Notes under the pieces: model-generated
Database searches by the model: none
Told to the model about the DNA's origin: nothing
Seen by the model: the letters and a program-made list of their open reading frames with translations, nothing else
Position numbers and translations under genes: made by a program
Assembly (NCBI GenBank): GCA_963790245.1
Contig: CAWBNP010000002.1
Coordinates: forward strand, 1,984,001-2,048,000
Length of the DNA: 64,000 nt
Reading direction: 5' to 3'
DNA from: JACCVG01 sp963790245
GTDB taxonomy: Bacteria; Actinomycetota; Thermoleophilia; Solirubrobacterales; Thermoleophilaceae
Part shown: positions 42,142 through 53,667 of the stretch, in pieces
Layout: the number at the start of each line of letters is the position of its first letter
How positions within the stretch are numbered: position 1 is the stretch's first letter

Positions 42142-44148
42142 AAATGCACGCCCCTCATCAGGTACGCCATCGCGACGGCCTCGGTGGACATCGCGTCCTG
42201 CTTCTCGAGCTCGGCCGGCTGCCGCGAGCCTTCTGGCGTCGCCCTTGGCGGCCTTGGAGTCGGGGAACAGGTTGTACGCGGTGTTCAGGACCGGTCGATC
42301 GTCTGCGGCGATATCGCGTAGAGCACCTCGCCGGCCGTGCCGAGCCGTGTGGCCTTGCGCTTCGGGCGGTCAATGATCGAGTCGCAGATCATCGTCCCCG
42401 GCCTCGTCGGGCGAGAGGGTGGGGAAGGCGTCGTACATGCTGGTCGGCGCGATCATCGGGGTCCGCACCAGCGGCATGTAGATGGTCGTGAAGTGGACGT
42501 TGTCGCCGATCACCTCGGGCGCGGCGCAGCGCGAGAAGGCGTCGAGCGCCGACTTGGATGCCACGTAGGCGCGAGAAGCGCGGGGTGTTGGTCTGGACCC
42601 CGATCGAGGACACGTTGATCACGTGCCCGAACTGCGCGAGCGCATGCCCGGCATGAAGGCCATGATCAGCTTGAGCGCGCCGAAGTAGTTGAGCTGCATC
42701 GTGCGCTCGAAGTCGTGGAAGCGGTCGTAGGAGCGCTCGATCGAGCGGCGGATCGAGCGGCCGGCGTTGTTCACGAGGATGTCCACGCCGCCGTGCTGCT
42801 CGAGGACCTCGTTGGCCATGCGCTCGAGGTCGTCGAGATCCGAGAGGTCGGCCGGATGCACGTGAGCCACCCCGCCGCAGCTCCTCGATCTGCTTCGCGC
42901 GACCTCCTCGAGCTTCTCGCGCGTGCGGGAGACGAGCAGCACCTCGCCGCCGGCCGCGCCGACCTTGAGCGCAGCGTCCAGGCCGATCCCGCTCGAGGCG
43001 CCCGGTGATCAGCACCTTCTTGCCCTTGACCTTGCTCGCGAGCGTGCGGTCGCGGAACAGGTCGGGGTCGAGCTTGCGCTGCCAGTAGTCCCAGAGCACG
43101 CCGGCGTAGGTCGTCGAGCGGCGGCACGGCGATGCCCGTGCCCTCCAGCGCTCGCAGCGTGTCGCGCGCGTCGAAGCTGCAGCGGAAGTCGCGGCACTCG
43201 AGCGCGTGCTCGGGGGATCCCGAGGTCGCTGCAGCGTCTGCTTGCGGATCTTCTTGACGGTGGGCATCGCCATGAGGCCGTCGCGAACGCGGCTTGGGCA
43301 CGACGTTGATCATGTTGAGTCCACCGCATCGCGAACTGCGGTGCGTGCCGGCCGCCTTGGCGAACGTGTTGATGCAGCGCCGACGACATCGGCTCCGGAT
43401 TCGACCAGGTGGAAGCAGTCGCCGGGCAGATCGTCGTCGGACATGTGCGCGATGTGGTCCATCGACTTGGCGATGAAGTCGACGGGCACGATGTTGGTGT
43501 GCCCGCCTTCGGGCCCGGCCAGCGGAACCCACGGCGGCATCGCCGCCGCGCAGCCGCTGGAGCAGCTTGAAGAAGTAGTAGGGGCCGTCGATCTTGTCCA
43601 TCTCGCCCGGTCTTCGAGTGGCCGACGACGATGCCCGGCCGGAAGACCAGCAGCTTGGCCTTGATCGTCGTCGCGGGCGATCTTCTCGGACTCGTACTTC
43701 GTGCGGTGGTAGTGGTGGGGCAGCTTCTGGTCCTCGTCGAAGATCTCCTCCTGGAAGACGCCCTTGTAGATCGCCCGCCACGGCGATCGAGCTGGTGTGG
43801 TGGAAGCGTCCGACCTCGTGGGCGTTCGAGAACTCCGCCACGTGGCGCGTGCCCTCGACGTTGGCGGTGATCGACTCCTGCTCGGTGGCCTCCACGTCGT
43901 ACACGGCGGCCAGGTGGAAGAGATGGTCGATCTTCTGGTCGAACCCCTCGACGCCCAGGCCCGGCTTGGACAGGTCACCGACCACGGGCACGATCCGGTC
44001 GCCGGCTCCCGAGCGCTGGGCCAGCGGAGTCGAGCCGGCCGCGGAGCCCTCGCGGACGAGGCAGTGGATCGTGCCCCTCGCGCTTCAGCAGCTCCTCGAC
44101 AAGATGGCGGCCGATGAAGCCGGTCGCGCCGGTGACGAAGTAGTTCAC
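42138..44148 (-). CDS. Two-domain fatty acyl-CoA reductase / SDR fusion (FcrA-AcrA1 type), heavily frameshifted
   Basis: About 660 residues. The N-terminal extended-SDR domain begins MNYFVTGATGFIGRHLVEELL and includes HLFHLAAVYDVEATEQESI, HHTSSIAVAGD and EKIARDDDQG pieces. The second domain is a classical SDR: KGKKVLITG, VLLVSRTREKLEEV, HPADLSDLDDLERMANEVL, DILVNNAGRSIRRSI, NYFGALKLIMAFMPGM, and VASKSALDAFSRCAAPEVI with the Tyr-Lys-type site, ending AYLMRGVHF. This order matches mycobacterial acyl-CoA reductases (AcrA1-type) that make fatty aldehydes or alcohols. More than ten single-base shifts occur. GTG at 44148 follows GGGAGAGACTT. With the acyltransferase and SCP2 genes it suggests fatty alcohol or ester synthesis. 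Confidence 0.83.
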
Positions 44149-44276
44149 AAGTCTCTCCCTCTTCCAGATCGGTAGACGCGGCGAGTCTATATCCCCGTCT
44201 GACCCCACCGGGCTCGTGCCACGCGGCGCTCGGTTTACCGCAGCGTTTCGCCGGCCAGTGGCCTCTGCGGATCGTC

Positions 44277-44282
44277 TATCTT
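44277..44282 (+). promoter_or_regulatory. Leaderless-type -10 (cyclase gene)
   Basis: TATCTT is followed by 6 nt and the GTG at 44289. Confidence 0.5.
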
Positions 44283-44288
44283 GGCCGC

Positions 44289-45488
44289 GTGGCCGACGAT
44301 GCGCTCACTCTGAAGGAGGCCGCCGAGCGAGTCGGGATTCAGTCGGCCACGCTCAAGCGCTGGTCGGACACCGGCGTCATCCCGCAGGTCGGCAGGAAGG
44401 GTGGACCGCCGCCGCCGTCGCGCACGCCCGGATCGCCGCAGCGGCTGCGCGAGCGCGGCCATACCCTCGGCTCAGATCCGCACGCGACGGCCGACGGCCG
44501 GCTGGCCTACGGCTACATCGAGGATCTGTTCCCGGTCGACGCCGGGCGCACGCCGCTGAAGAAGGTCGCCGAGGAGATCGGGCTCGAGCCGAAGCTGATC
44601 GAGCGCCTGTGGCTCTCGATCGGGCTGCCGGCCGACGAGCTCGAACAACCTGACCGAAGAGGACGTGCAGGCGCTGCGCTACGTCTCGGTCGTCCTCGAG
44701 TCGGGCTTTCCGCTCGTCGCCTTGCTCCAGCTGACGCGCGTCTACGGCCAGGCGCTCGCGCAGATCGCCGACGCCGAGGTGCGGCTGTTCCACATCTACG
44801 TGCACGAGCCGCTGATGCGCAGGGGATTCCCGGCCTGCAGATCGCCGAGGAGATGGAGCATCTCGCTCGAGACCTGCTCCCGCTCGCCTCGCCGATCATG
44901 GATTACGTCCACCAGCGCTTCCTCCAGCACTTCGTCGAGCAGGACATGATCGGCCACATGGAGACCGAGCTCGACGGGGCCGGCGCGGCCGAGCTCGGCC
45001 GGATCCGCGTGGCGATCGCCTTCGCCGACCTCGCCGGCTACACGCGCTTCACCGAGGAGGAGGGTGAGGAGGAGGCGCTGTCGTTCGTCGAGCGCTTTGT
45101 CGAGGCGGTCACCGAGACGCTGCCCGACGACGCGCGGATCATCAAGACGATCGGCGACGAGGTGATGATCGTCGGCTCGGACCCGGCCGCGCTGACCGAC
45201 TGGGCGGTCGGGTTCCAGCGGCTCTGGACCGAGCGACCGACGGCGCGCATCGGCATCCACACCGGCGTCGACGCTCTATCGCGACGGCGACTACTTACGG
45301 GCGCGATGTCAACCTTGCCTCGCGGGTCGTCGCCCGTCGCGCGGGGCGGCGAGGTGCTTGTGACCGACGCGGTCTCCGAGTGCGATCGGCCGCAGCGGCC
45401 ACCTCACGTTCGAGGAGCATCGGCGAGGTCAAGCTGAAGGGCTTCGACGACCCCGACGGCGCTGCGGCGCGCCCTCCAGCGCGACTGA
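44289..45488 (+). CDS. Adenylate cyclase (class III) with MerR-like N-terminus, frameshifted
   Basis: About 395 residues. The N-terminus LTLKEAAERVGIQSATLKRWSDTGVIPQ is a MerR-type helix-turn-helix (visible as AAERVGIQSATLKRW). The middle (GRLAYGYIEDLFPVDAGRTPLKKVAEEIGL in part) resembles the regulatory domain seen in some actinobacterial cyclases. The catalytic domain is IRVAIAFADLAGYTRFTEEEGEEEALSF (first metal Asp), IIKTIGDEVMIVGSDP (second Asp and purine-reading Lys) and GIHTGVALYRDGDYYGRDVNLASRVV in the repaired frame. Shifts lie near 44400, 44645, 44825, 45275, 45305 and 45400. The end ALQRD stop at 45488 overlaps the next gene region by none (1 bp gap). A DNA-binding cyclase would be unusual; the helix-turn-helix may instead bind protein. 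Confidence 0.82.
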
Positions 45489-45489
45489 G

Positions 45490-46803
45490 ATGGCCTCCGG
45501 TGACCTGCCTCGCAGAGGTACGCGGGCACGCGGGTTGATCGATGCCGGGGCGCCGCTGCTGGTCCTGCTCTCCGGCGGCGCCGATTCGGTCTGCCTGCTC
45601 TCCGTGGCGATGCGAGCTCGGGCGCGGAGTTGAGCGCCCTGCACGTGAACTACGGGCTTCGCGGGGCGGAGTCCGACGGTGACGAGCAGCACTGCCGCGA
45701 GCTCTGCGACCGGCTCGGGCGTGCCGCTGACCGTCGAGCGAGTCGCGCTCGATCCGGACGCGACGGGAAATCTTCAGGCGCGTGCCCGCGACGTCCGTTA
45801 CGACACGCCGAGCGGCTCGCCGCCGGTGACTACGCGACTGGCCACACCCGCTCGGACGAGGCCGAGACCGTCCTTTACCGGCTGGCGAGCTCGCCCGGCT
45901 CGCGCGCGCTCGCGGGCATCTCGCCGCGCCGAGGGCGACTGATCCGCCCGCTGCTCGGCCAGACCCGCGAGCAGACGCGGGAATATTGCCGCAGCCACTC
46001 GCTCCCGTGGCGCGATGATCGCTCCAACGCCGACTCCACGTTTGCGCGCACGCGCGTCAGGGACGGCCTGCTGCCGGCGCTGACCGAGATCTCTCCTGGC
46101 GCGGAAGCCGCGCTCGCCGAAACCGCCGCCCAGGTCCGCGAGGAAGCGGCGCTGCTCGAGCTGGCGGTCGATGACGCGATCACGCGGCTGGGCGGCGAGC
46201 GGATCGAGCTGGTCGCGCTGGCACTCGAGCCCCCGGGGCTGGCGCGGCTCGTCATCCGCAGGCTCGGGGAGCGGGCGGTCGGCCGCCCGTGTCCGGTCGA
46301 TCGCGCCGGGGCGGCCCGCGTGCTCGCTCTCGAGGGCCGGCCGGGGACCGCCTCTGTCGATCTCGTCGCCGGTGCACGCGCGGTCGTCGAGTACGGGGTC
46401 CTGCGACTCGAAGATGGCTCGGCAGAAGCACCCGAGCAGCCCGCCCCACAGCCGCTGATGATTCCCGGCGAGGCCCGCTACGGGGACTGGCGGATCAGCG
46501 CCGAGCTCGGCGGGGGCGGTGAAGCGGTGCTGCTCGCGAGCGCGCTCGGATCCGAGGTCACGGTTCGTGGCTGGCGCGAAGGGGATCGGATCGAGCCCGA
46601 CGGGGCTCGGGGGGTCGAAGTCGCTCCAGGACCTGTTCACCGACGCCAAGGTGCCGCGCTCGCTGCGTCGCCGCCTGCCGCTCGTCGAGGCCGGCGGAGA
46701 GATCGCGTGGGTCGCCGGGCTGGCAACCGCCGAGCGGTTCAGCGCCCGGCCCGGGCAGCCGGCGACGGTCTCGCTCTCGGCGCGCCTGATCACGCGCGGC
46801 TGA
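45490..46803 (+). CDS. tilS: tRNA(Ile)-lysidine synthase, frameshifted
   Basis: Adds lysine to C34 of tRNA-Ile2, changing its codon reading from AUG to AUA; essential in bacteria. The PP-loop SGGADSVCLLSVA follows LIDAGAPLLVLL, then ALHVNYGLRGAESDGDEQHC, TGHTRSDEAETVLYRLA (the conserved HTxxDxxE motif), and LIRPLLGQTREQTREYC. The C-terminal lysidine-specific domain has VTVRGWREGDRIEPDG and SKSLQDLFTDAKVPRSLRRRLPLV (in part). The frame changes near 45612, 45722, 45805 and 46612, each explained by one extra base. It lies upstream of hpt and ftsH, the usual actinobacterial order. ATG at 45490 is 1 bp after the cyclase stop. Confidence 0.9.
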
Positions 46804-46813
46804 TCGGTCCCCA

Positions 46814-46819
46814 TACACT
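46814..46819 (+). promoter_or_regulatory. Leaderless-type -10 (hpt)
   Basis: TACACT is followed by 7 nt and the GTG at 46827. Confidence 0.5.
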
Positions 46820-46826
46820 CGCCGCG

Positions 46827-47374
46827 GTGCGCGACCCGGCAATCGGCAAGATCCTCGTGCAGCGCGACGACCTCGCCCACCGGGTGCGCGAGCTCGGAGA
46901 GCAGATCACGGCCGACTACCAGGGCCGCGAGCTGTTCCTGGTCGGCGTGCTGAAGGGCGCCGTCTTCTTCCTCTCCGACCTGATGCGCCACGTCGACGTC
47001 CCCTGCCAGGTCGACTTCATGGCGGTCTCGTCCTACGGATCGATGACCGAGTCCTCGGGCGTCGTCCGGATCCTCAAGGACCTCGACGCGCCGATCGCCG
47101 GGCGCGACGTGCTGATCGTCGAGGACATCGTCGACTCCGGGCCTGACCCTGCACTACCTGCTGCGGACGCTGAAGGCGCGCCGGCCCGCTTCGCTCGAGG
47201 TCTGCGCGCTGCTGACCAAGCCGGAGCGGCGCAAGGTCGAGCTGCCGATCCGAGTACGTCGGCTTCGAGATCCCCGACCGCTTCGCGATCGGCTACGGCC
47301 TCGACTACGGCGAGCGCTACCGCAACCTTCCCTACGTGGCGGCGCTCGCCGAGGAGGCCGATTCGGCCGGCTGA
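46827..47374 (+). CDS. hpt: Hypoxanthine phosphoribosyltransferase, two frameshifts
   Basis: Converts hypoxanthine or guanine plus PRPP to IMP or GMP (purine salvage). About 182 residues: [41 protein letters not shown], the [10 protein letters not shown] loop, the PRPP-binding motif [18 protein letters not shown], and [29 protein letters not shown] (in part), which is diagnostic for HPRT. Frames shift near 47140 (extra G before CTGACC) and near 47250. GTG at 46827 has a -10 hexamer directly upstream, so its mRNA is likely leaderless. It is followed by ftsH after 54 bp. Confidence 0.92.
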
Positions 47375-47428
47375 GACCCGGCCGAACAGAGATACAGTAC
47401 CCCTGCTAGGACTGCCTTGATTACTCCA

Positions 47429-49381
<1,953 letters not shown>

Positions 49382-49423
49382 CCCGGGTCGCAATAGGCGG
49401 CGTCTGAGGGAGTCATAGGGGCT

Positions 49424-49441
49424 CGTGTGCGTTCGCACACG
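49424..49441 (+). terminator. Intrinsic terminator after ftsH
   Basis: CGTGTGC-GTTC-GCACACG: a 7-bp GC-rich stem with a 4-nt loop, followed by a pyrimidine-rich tract with TTTT at 49451-49454. It closes the ftsH transcript before folP. A near-identical element occurs after clpC. Confidence 0.6.
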
Positions 49442-49504
49442 TCGCCTCCTTTTCCACCCTCATACTTGCCTCTTGCGACCCATACTCTGGAAAGAACGGC
49501 TCGC

Positions 49505-50315
49505 ATGACACCGTCCCCTCCGCTGATCATGGGCATCGTCAACGTGACGCCCGACTCGTTTTCCGACGGCGGTTTGTTCCTCGATCCCGACGCCGCTATC
49601 CAACACGGCGAGCGGCTGGCGAAGGAGGGCGCGGGGATCCTCGACGTCGGGGGTGAGTCGACCCGCCCCGGAGCCGATCCGGTCTCGGCTGGAGGAGGAG
49701 CTGCGGCGCGTCCTTCCGGTGGTCGAAGGGCTCGTCGAGCGCGGCCTCGAGGTTTCGATTGACACCTCGAAAGTCGAGGTCGCACGGGCGGCGCTCGATG
49801 CAGGCGCGGTGCTCGTCAACGACGTGACGGCCTTCCGCGCCGCGCCTGAGATGGCGGGGCTCGTGGCCGAACGGGGGGCCCGCTGCTGCCTGATGCACAT
49901 GCTCGGCGAGCCTCGAACGATGCAGGCCGACCCGCGCTACGAGGATGTGGTCGACGACGTACGCGCCTTCCTCGAGCAGCGGCTGGCGTTCGCCGTCTCC
50001 GAGGGGATTGACGAGGAGCGGATCTGGCTCGATCCCGGAATCGGATTCGGGAAGACCGTCGAGCACAACCTCGATCTCCTGCGTCGCTTGGAGGAGATCG
50101 CCGCGATCGGCCGCACCGGTCCTGATCGGAACCTCACGCAAGAGCTTCCTCGGAAAGATCGGTGGCGCTGACGTGAGCGGCCGCCTCGGCGGGACGATCG
50201 CCTCGAACCTGATCGCCTGGCAGCGTGGCGCCCGGGTATCTTCCGCGTCCACGACGTCGCGGCGATCGCTGACGCGCTCGCGGTGGCCGCTGCTACGGTC
50301 GCCCCCGATGTCTGA
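49505..50315 (+). CDS. folP: Dihydropteroate synthase, frameshifted
   Basis: Joins 6-hydroxymethyl-dihydropterin diphosphate to p-aminobenzoate, the sulfonamide target in folate synthesis. About 266 residues: [85 protein letters not shown], and (repaired) [14 protein letters not shown], then [15 protein letters not shown] and [13 protein letters not shown]. Single extra bases near 49690, 50125 and 50240 break the frame. ATG at 49505; its 3' end overlaps the folB start by 8 bp. Confidence 0.93.
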
Positions 50316-50745
50316 TCCCGACCGCTACGACGAGGACCGCGAGCTCGAGCTCGAATCGCCGGTGCAGATCGACATCGTCGGTCTCTCGCTCTACACCCAC
50401 CACGGCGTGGGCGAGGCGGAGCGCGAGGTCGGTCAGCGGCTGCTGGTCGACATCTCCTTCGACGTCGACGAGTGCGACGCCGTGCTGACCGACCGGATCG
50501 AGGACACGATCGACTACGGCGAGGTCTGCCAGACGGTCGCGCTCGTTTGCCAGGAACGGTCGTACCGGACGCTCGAGCGGCTCTGCGCCGCGATCGCCGA
50601 CCGGATGCTCGACCGCTACCCGGCCGATTCGATCTGGGTCCGTGCGACCAAGCCCGAGCCGCCGGTCCCGCTGCCCGTGGAGAGCGTCTCGGTCGAGCTC
50701 ACCCGCGAGCGCTCTGAGGACGACGACGAGGACGGCGAGGACTGA
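50308..50745 (+). CDS. folB: Dihydroneopterin aldolase
   Basis: Cleaves dihydroneopterin to 6-hydroxymethyl-dihydropterin and glycolaldehyde. The 145 residues include DIVGLSLYTHHGVGEAEREVGQRLLVDISFD (in part; Glu and the His-His-Gly start of the fold), DTIDYGEVCQTVALVCQER, TLERLCAAIADRML and VRATKPEPPVPLPVESVSVEL with the conserved Lys-Pro. It has an acidic C-terminus (ERSEDDDEDGED). Intact, in contrast to its neighbours. ATG overlaps folP by 8 bp. Confidence 0.94.
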   Translation: MSDPDRYDEDRELELESPVQIDIVGLSLYTHHGVGEAEREVGQRLLVDISFDVDECDAVLTDRIEDTIDYGEVCQTVALVCQERSYRTLERLCAAIADRMLDRYPADSIWVRATKPEPPVPLPVESVSVELTRERSEDDDEDGED

Positions 50746-50756
50746 GCCCGAGTTCG

Positions 50757-51259
50757 GTGCGGACCGGCTATGTCGGCCTCGGGTCGAACGTCGGCGACCG
50801 GCTGGAGAACCTGCGCTCGGCTTGCGATCTGCTCGAGCGTACGGGCCTGCGAGTCACGGCGCGGTCCGGGATCTACGAGACCGCCCCGCAGGGCGAGGTG
50901 CTCGATCAGCCCGACTTCCTCAACGCCGTGGTCACGGTGCAGACCGACGCCGACCCCGCTCGAGCTGCTTGCGATCTGCAAGGCGATCGAGGTCGAGCTT
51001 GGCCGCGAGCCCGACGGCCCTCGCCACGGGCCGCGCGTCGTCGACCTCGACGTCCTCGCGCTGGGTCAGGAGACCTGGAGCGATCGACCGGATGACGCTG
51101 CCCCATCCGGAGATCCTCAGCCGCCGGTTCGTGCTCGAGCCGCTGCTCGAGCTGGCTCCCGAGTTCGTCCTGCCCGACGGCACCCGGGCGGCCGATCGGG
51201 TGGCCGCCGTCGCCGATCAGCGGCTGAGTCGGGTCACGGGTAACAGCTGGCGGCAATAA
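50757..51259 (+). CDS. folK: 6-hydroxymethyl-7,8-dihydropterin pyrophosphokinase, frameshifted
   Basis: Transfers diphosphate from ATP to 6-hydroxymethyl-dihydropterin, making the FolP substrate. About 166 residues: GYVGLGSNVGDRLENLRSA, SGIYETAPQGEVLDQPDFLNAVV (in part), ELGREPDGPRHGPRVVDLDVL (Arg and Asp of the HPPK signature), TLPHPEILSRRFVLEPLLELAP. Extra bases near 50958 and 51083 break the frame. GTG at 50757 is 11 bp after folB. Confidence 0.92.
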
Positions 51260-51267
51260 TCGCCCGC

Positions 51268-52040
51268 ATGCTGCTCGCGGTCGACGTCGGCAACACGCAG
51301 ACGCACGTCGGCATGTACCGCGGCGATTCCCTGGTCGAGCACTGGCGTTTCGTGACCGTCCGCGATGCGACCGCCGACGAGCTCGCGGCCAAGCTCTCGG
51401 CGATGCTCGGCCTGCGCGGGATGGAGCTCGCCGAGGATCGACGCGGGGATCTGCTCGTCGGTCGTTCCCTCGCTCGCGCACGAGTACACGCAGGTTTCGG
51501 CCCGCTACCTCGGGGATTCGCTGCTGCTCGTCGGCCCCGGGCTGAAGATCGGAATGGCGATCCGGATGGAGAACCCACACGAGGTCGGGCCCGATCGGAT
51601 CGTCAACGCGGTCGCGGCCTATGAACGGTGCCAAGGACCGTGCATCGTCGTCGACTTCGGGACGGCGATCACCTACGACGCGGTCTCGGCCGAGGGCGAC
51701 TACCTCGGCGGCGTGATCACGCCGGGGATCGAGATCTCGATCGAGGCGCTGGCGGTCCGCGGCGGCGCGATTACCGCGCGTCGACATCGCCGAGCCGAAG
51801 GAGGTGATCGGGCGCTCGACCCAGGCGGCGATCCAGTCAGGCGTCGTCTACGGGTTCGCCGGCCAGGTCGACGCGATCGTCGGCCGGGTCCGGGAGGCGA
51901 TGGGCGGCGAGGCGACCTCGATCGCGACCGGTGGCTTCGCGACGGCGATCGTTCCGTTCTGTGAATTGATCGACGAGACCGACGACCTGCTGACGCTCGA
52001 GGGACTGCGGCTGATCTGGGAGCGAAACGCAGGGGGCTGA
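51268..52040 (+). CDS. coaX: Type III pantothenate kinase, frameshifted
   Basis: Phosphorylates pantothenate in the first step of CoA synthesis; type III enzymes are insensitive to CoA. About 255 residues: MLLAVDVGNTQTHVGMYRG (phosphate-1 motif with Asp), SSVVPSLAHEYTQVS, NPHEVGPDRIVNAVAAYE, CIVVDFGTAITYDAVSAEGDYLGGVITPG (in part), and TGGFATAIVPFC. Extra bases near 51437 and 51779 shift the frame. AATAAT ends 7 nt before the ATG, a variant of the leaderless promoter pattern. It lies between folK and the dihydrouridine synthase gene, whose ATG overlaps its stop. Confidence 0.93.
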
Positions 52041-53050
52041 TGCGACCCGTCTACCGTTCGCGGGGTGCGCTCACTCTGGACTCCCCCTGGCGCCTGGCCG
52101 GCCACGAGCTGCCCAACCGGCTCGTCCTGGCCCCCCTCGCGGGCATCGGCAACTGGTTCGTGCGCCTTCAGGCGCGTCGCTACGGGGCCGGGCTGGCGGT
52201 CTCGGAGATGATCTCGAGCTTCGGGCTCAAGTACGGCGACCGACGGACGCACGAGCAGTTCCTGCGACTCCATCCCGACGAGCACCCGGTCTCGATCCAG
52301 CTGTTCGGCCATGACGCCGACGTGATGCGGGAGGCGGCCGCGATCGTCGCCGAGGCGGGCGCCGACCTGATCGACCTCAACATGGGGTGCCCGGTACGCA
52401 AGGTCTGCAAGACCGGCGCGGGCGCGGCGCTGCTCGACGACCCCGACAAGGCGGTCGCGATCGCGCGCGCGGCGCGCCGAGGGATCGGGGCTCCCTGTGA
52501 CCGTCAAGCTCCGGTCCGGACAGCGCCCCGGCGAGGAGAGCGGGGTCCTGCTCGCACGGCGGCTGATCGACGAGGCCGGCGTCGCCGCGATCTCTTTCCA
52601 TCCTCGTCACGCCTCTCAGCAACATTCCGGCAGTCCCGACTACCGGCTCGCGGCACAGCTGGTCGAGGCGCTCGACGCGCCGGTGATCCTCTCCGGGGGT
52701 CTGTCGCGATGACGAGCACGTGCTGCGGGCCTTCGAGCAGACCGGCGCGGCGGCGGTCATGCTCGCGCGCGGCGCGCTCGGCAACCCGTGGTTGTTCGAG
52801 CGGCTGCTCGGTCGGCGCGAAGGGACCACCGAGCGCGGAGGAGGTCACCGGCGAGCTGCGCTGGGTGATCGACCGCGCCGAGGAGCACCTGGGGGTCGAG
52901 CGCGCAGGGCGTTACCTGCGCAAGTTCTACCCTTGGTACGCCGACACACTCGGGCTCTCGAAGGCCGAGCGCCAGCCGCTCGTGACGGCTCCGACGACCG
53001 ACGACGCGCGCCTTTCCCTGACGCTGCTGAGCGCCCCGCTCGCCGCGTAG
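52040..53050 (+). CDS. dusB: tRNA-dihydrouridine synthase, frameshifted
   Basis: FMN enzyme reducing uridines to dihydrouridine in tRNA. About 333 residues: RLVLAPLAGIGNWFVRLQARRYGAGLAVSEM (in part), DEHPVSIQLFGHDADVM, DLIDLNMGCPVRKVCKTGAGAALL (catalytic Cys in NMGCPV), TVKLRSGQRPGEESG, SFHPRHASQQHSGSPDY, DAPVILSGGLSDDEHVL, AAVMLARGALGNPWLFERLL. Three extra bases (near 52480, 52708 and 52828) break it. ATG at 52040 overlaps the coaX stop. The dus gene next to greA and lysS is typical. Confidence 0.92.
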   Translation: MRPVYRSRGALTLDSPWRLAGHELPNRLVLAPLAGIGNWFVRLQARRYGAGLAVSEMISSFGLKYGDRRTHEQFLRLHPDEHPVSIQLFGHDADVMREAAAIVAEAGADLIDLNMGCPVRKVCKTGAGAALLDDPDKAVAIARAARRGIGAPCDRQAPVRTAPRRGERGPARTAADRRGRRRRDLFPSSSRLSATFRQSRLPARGTAGRGARRAGDPLRGSVAMTSTCCGPSSRPARRRSCSRAARSATRGCSSGCSVGAKGPPSAEEVTGELRWVIDRAEEHLGVERAGRYLRKFYPWYADTLGLSKAERQPLVTAPTTDDARLSLTLLSAPLAA

Positions 53051-53051
53051 C

Positions 53052-53081
53052 GGGCGGTTTGCGGCAGCTGCCGACCCGCCC
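53052..53081 (+). terminator. Hairpin after the fol-coaX-dus operon
   Basis: GGGCGG (53052-53057) pairs with CCGCCC (53076-53081), with an inner 12-bp palindrome CGGCAGCTGCCG (53062-53073) that forms the upper stem. It follows the dus stop directly. No T-tract. Confidence 0.5.
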
Positions 53082-53094
53082 CCCGGCGCGTTGC

Positions 53095-53100
53095 TACACT
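53095..53100 (+). promoter_or_regulatory. Putative -10 of greA
   Basis: TACACT lies 70 nt before the greA ATG, just after the terminator-like hairpin, giving greA its own transcript with a leader. No clear -35. Confidence 0.4.
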
Positions 53101-53169
53101 GGCGCGTCCCTCGACTGCCCTGCAGCGCACCCAGACCGTGCGAAGGGCTCCAACAGCGGGGGTTTTTAC

Positions 53170-53649
53170 ATGCCCAAGGAACTCGTCCTCACACCAGAAG
53201 GCCTCGAAGAGCTGAAGGCCAAGATCGAGCATCTCTCGACCGCGCGTCGCCGCGAGGTGGCGCTGCGGATCAAGGAGGCGCGCGAGTTCGGCGATATCTC
53301 GGAGAACTCCGAGTACGACGATGCCAAGAACGAGCAGGCACTGCTCGAGAAGCAGATCGCCGACCTCGAGGAGAAGCTGCGCAGCGCGAGCGTGCTTGAT
53401 GAGTCAGACATTTCGACCGACGTCGTCTCGGTCGGCACGATCGTCCACGTCAAGGACCAGAAGACCGATAAGTCGGCCAAGTACCGGATCGTCGGCTCGG
53501 CCGAGGCCAACCCGACCGAGGCCAAGCTCTCCAACGAATCCCCCGTCGGCAAGGCGCTGATCGGCCACAAGCGCGGCGAGATCGTCAAGATCCCCGTTCC
53601 GCGCGGCCCAGCCCGCCAACTCAAGATCACGAAGATCGAAGCTGCTTGA
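53170..53649 (+). CDS. greA: Transcription elongation factor GreA
   Basis: Rescues backtracked RNA polymerase by stimulating cleavage of the RNA 3' end. The 159 residues have the N-terminal coiled coil (LTPEGLEELKAKIEHLSTARRREVALRI in part; catalytic acidic tip DISENSEYDDAK) and the C-terminal FKBP-like domain (VSVGTIVHVKDQKTDKSAKYRIVG in part, SNESPVGKALIGHKRGEIVKI). Intact, 159 residues as usual. ATG at 53170. lysS starts 18 bp later, but with its own promoter. Confidence 0.97.
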   Translation: MPKELVLTPEGLEELKAKIEHLSTARRREVALRIKEAREFGDISENSEYDDAKNEQALLEKQIADLEEKLRSASVLDESDISTDVVSVGTIVHVKDQKTDKSAKYRIVGSAEANPTEAKLSNESPVGKALIGHKRGEIVKIPVPRGPARQLKITKIEAA

Positions 53650-53654
53650 CGGTC

Positions 53655-53660
53655 TAGGGT
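53655..53660 (+). promoter_or_regulatory. Leaderless-type -10 (lysS)
   Basis: TAGGGT is followed by 7 nt and the GTG at 53668. Confidence 0.5.
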
Positions 53661-53667
53661 TCGCGCC

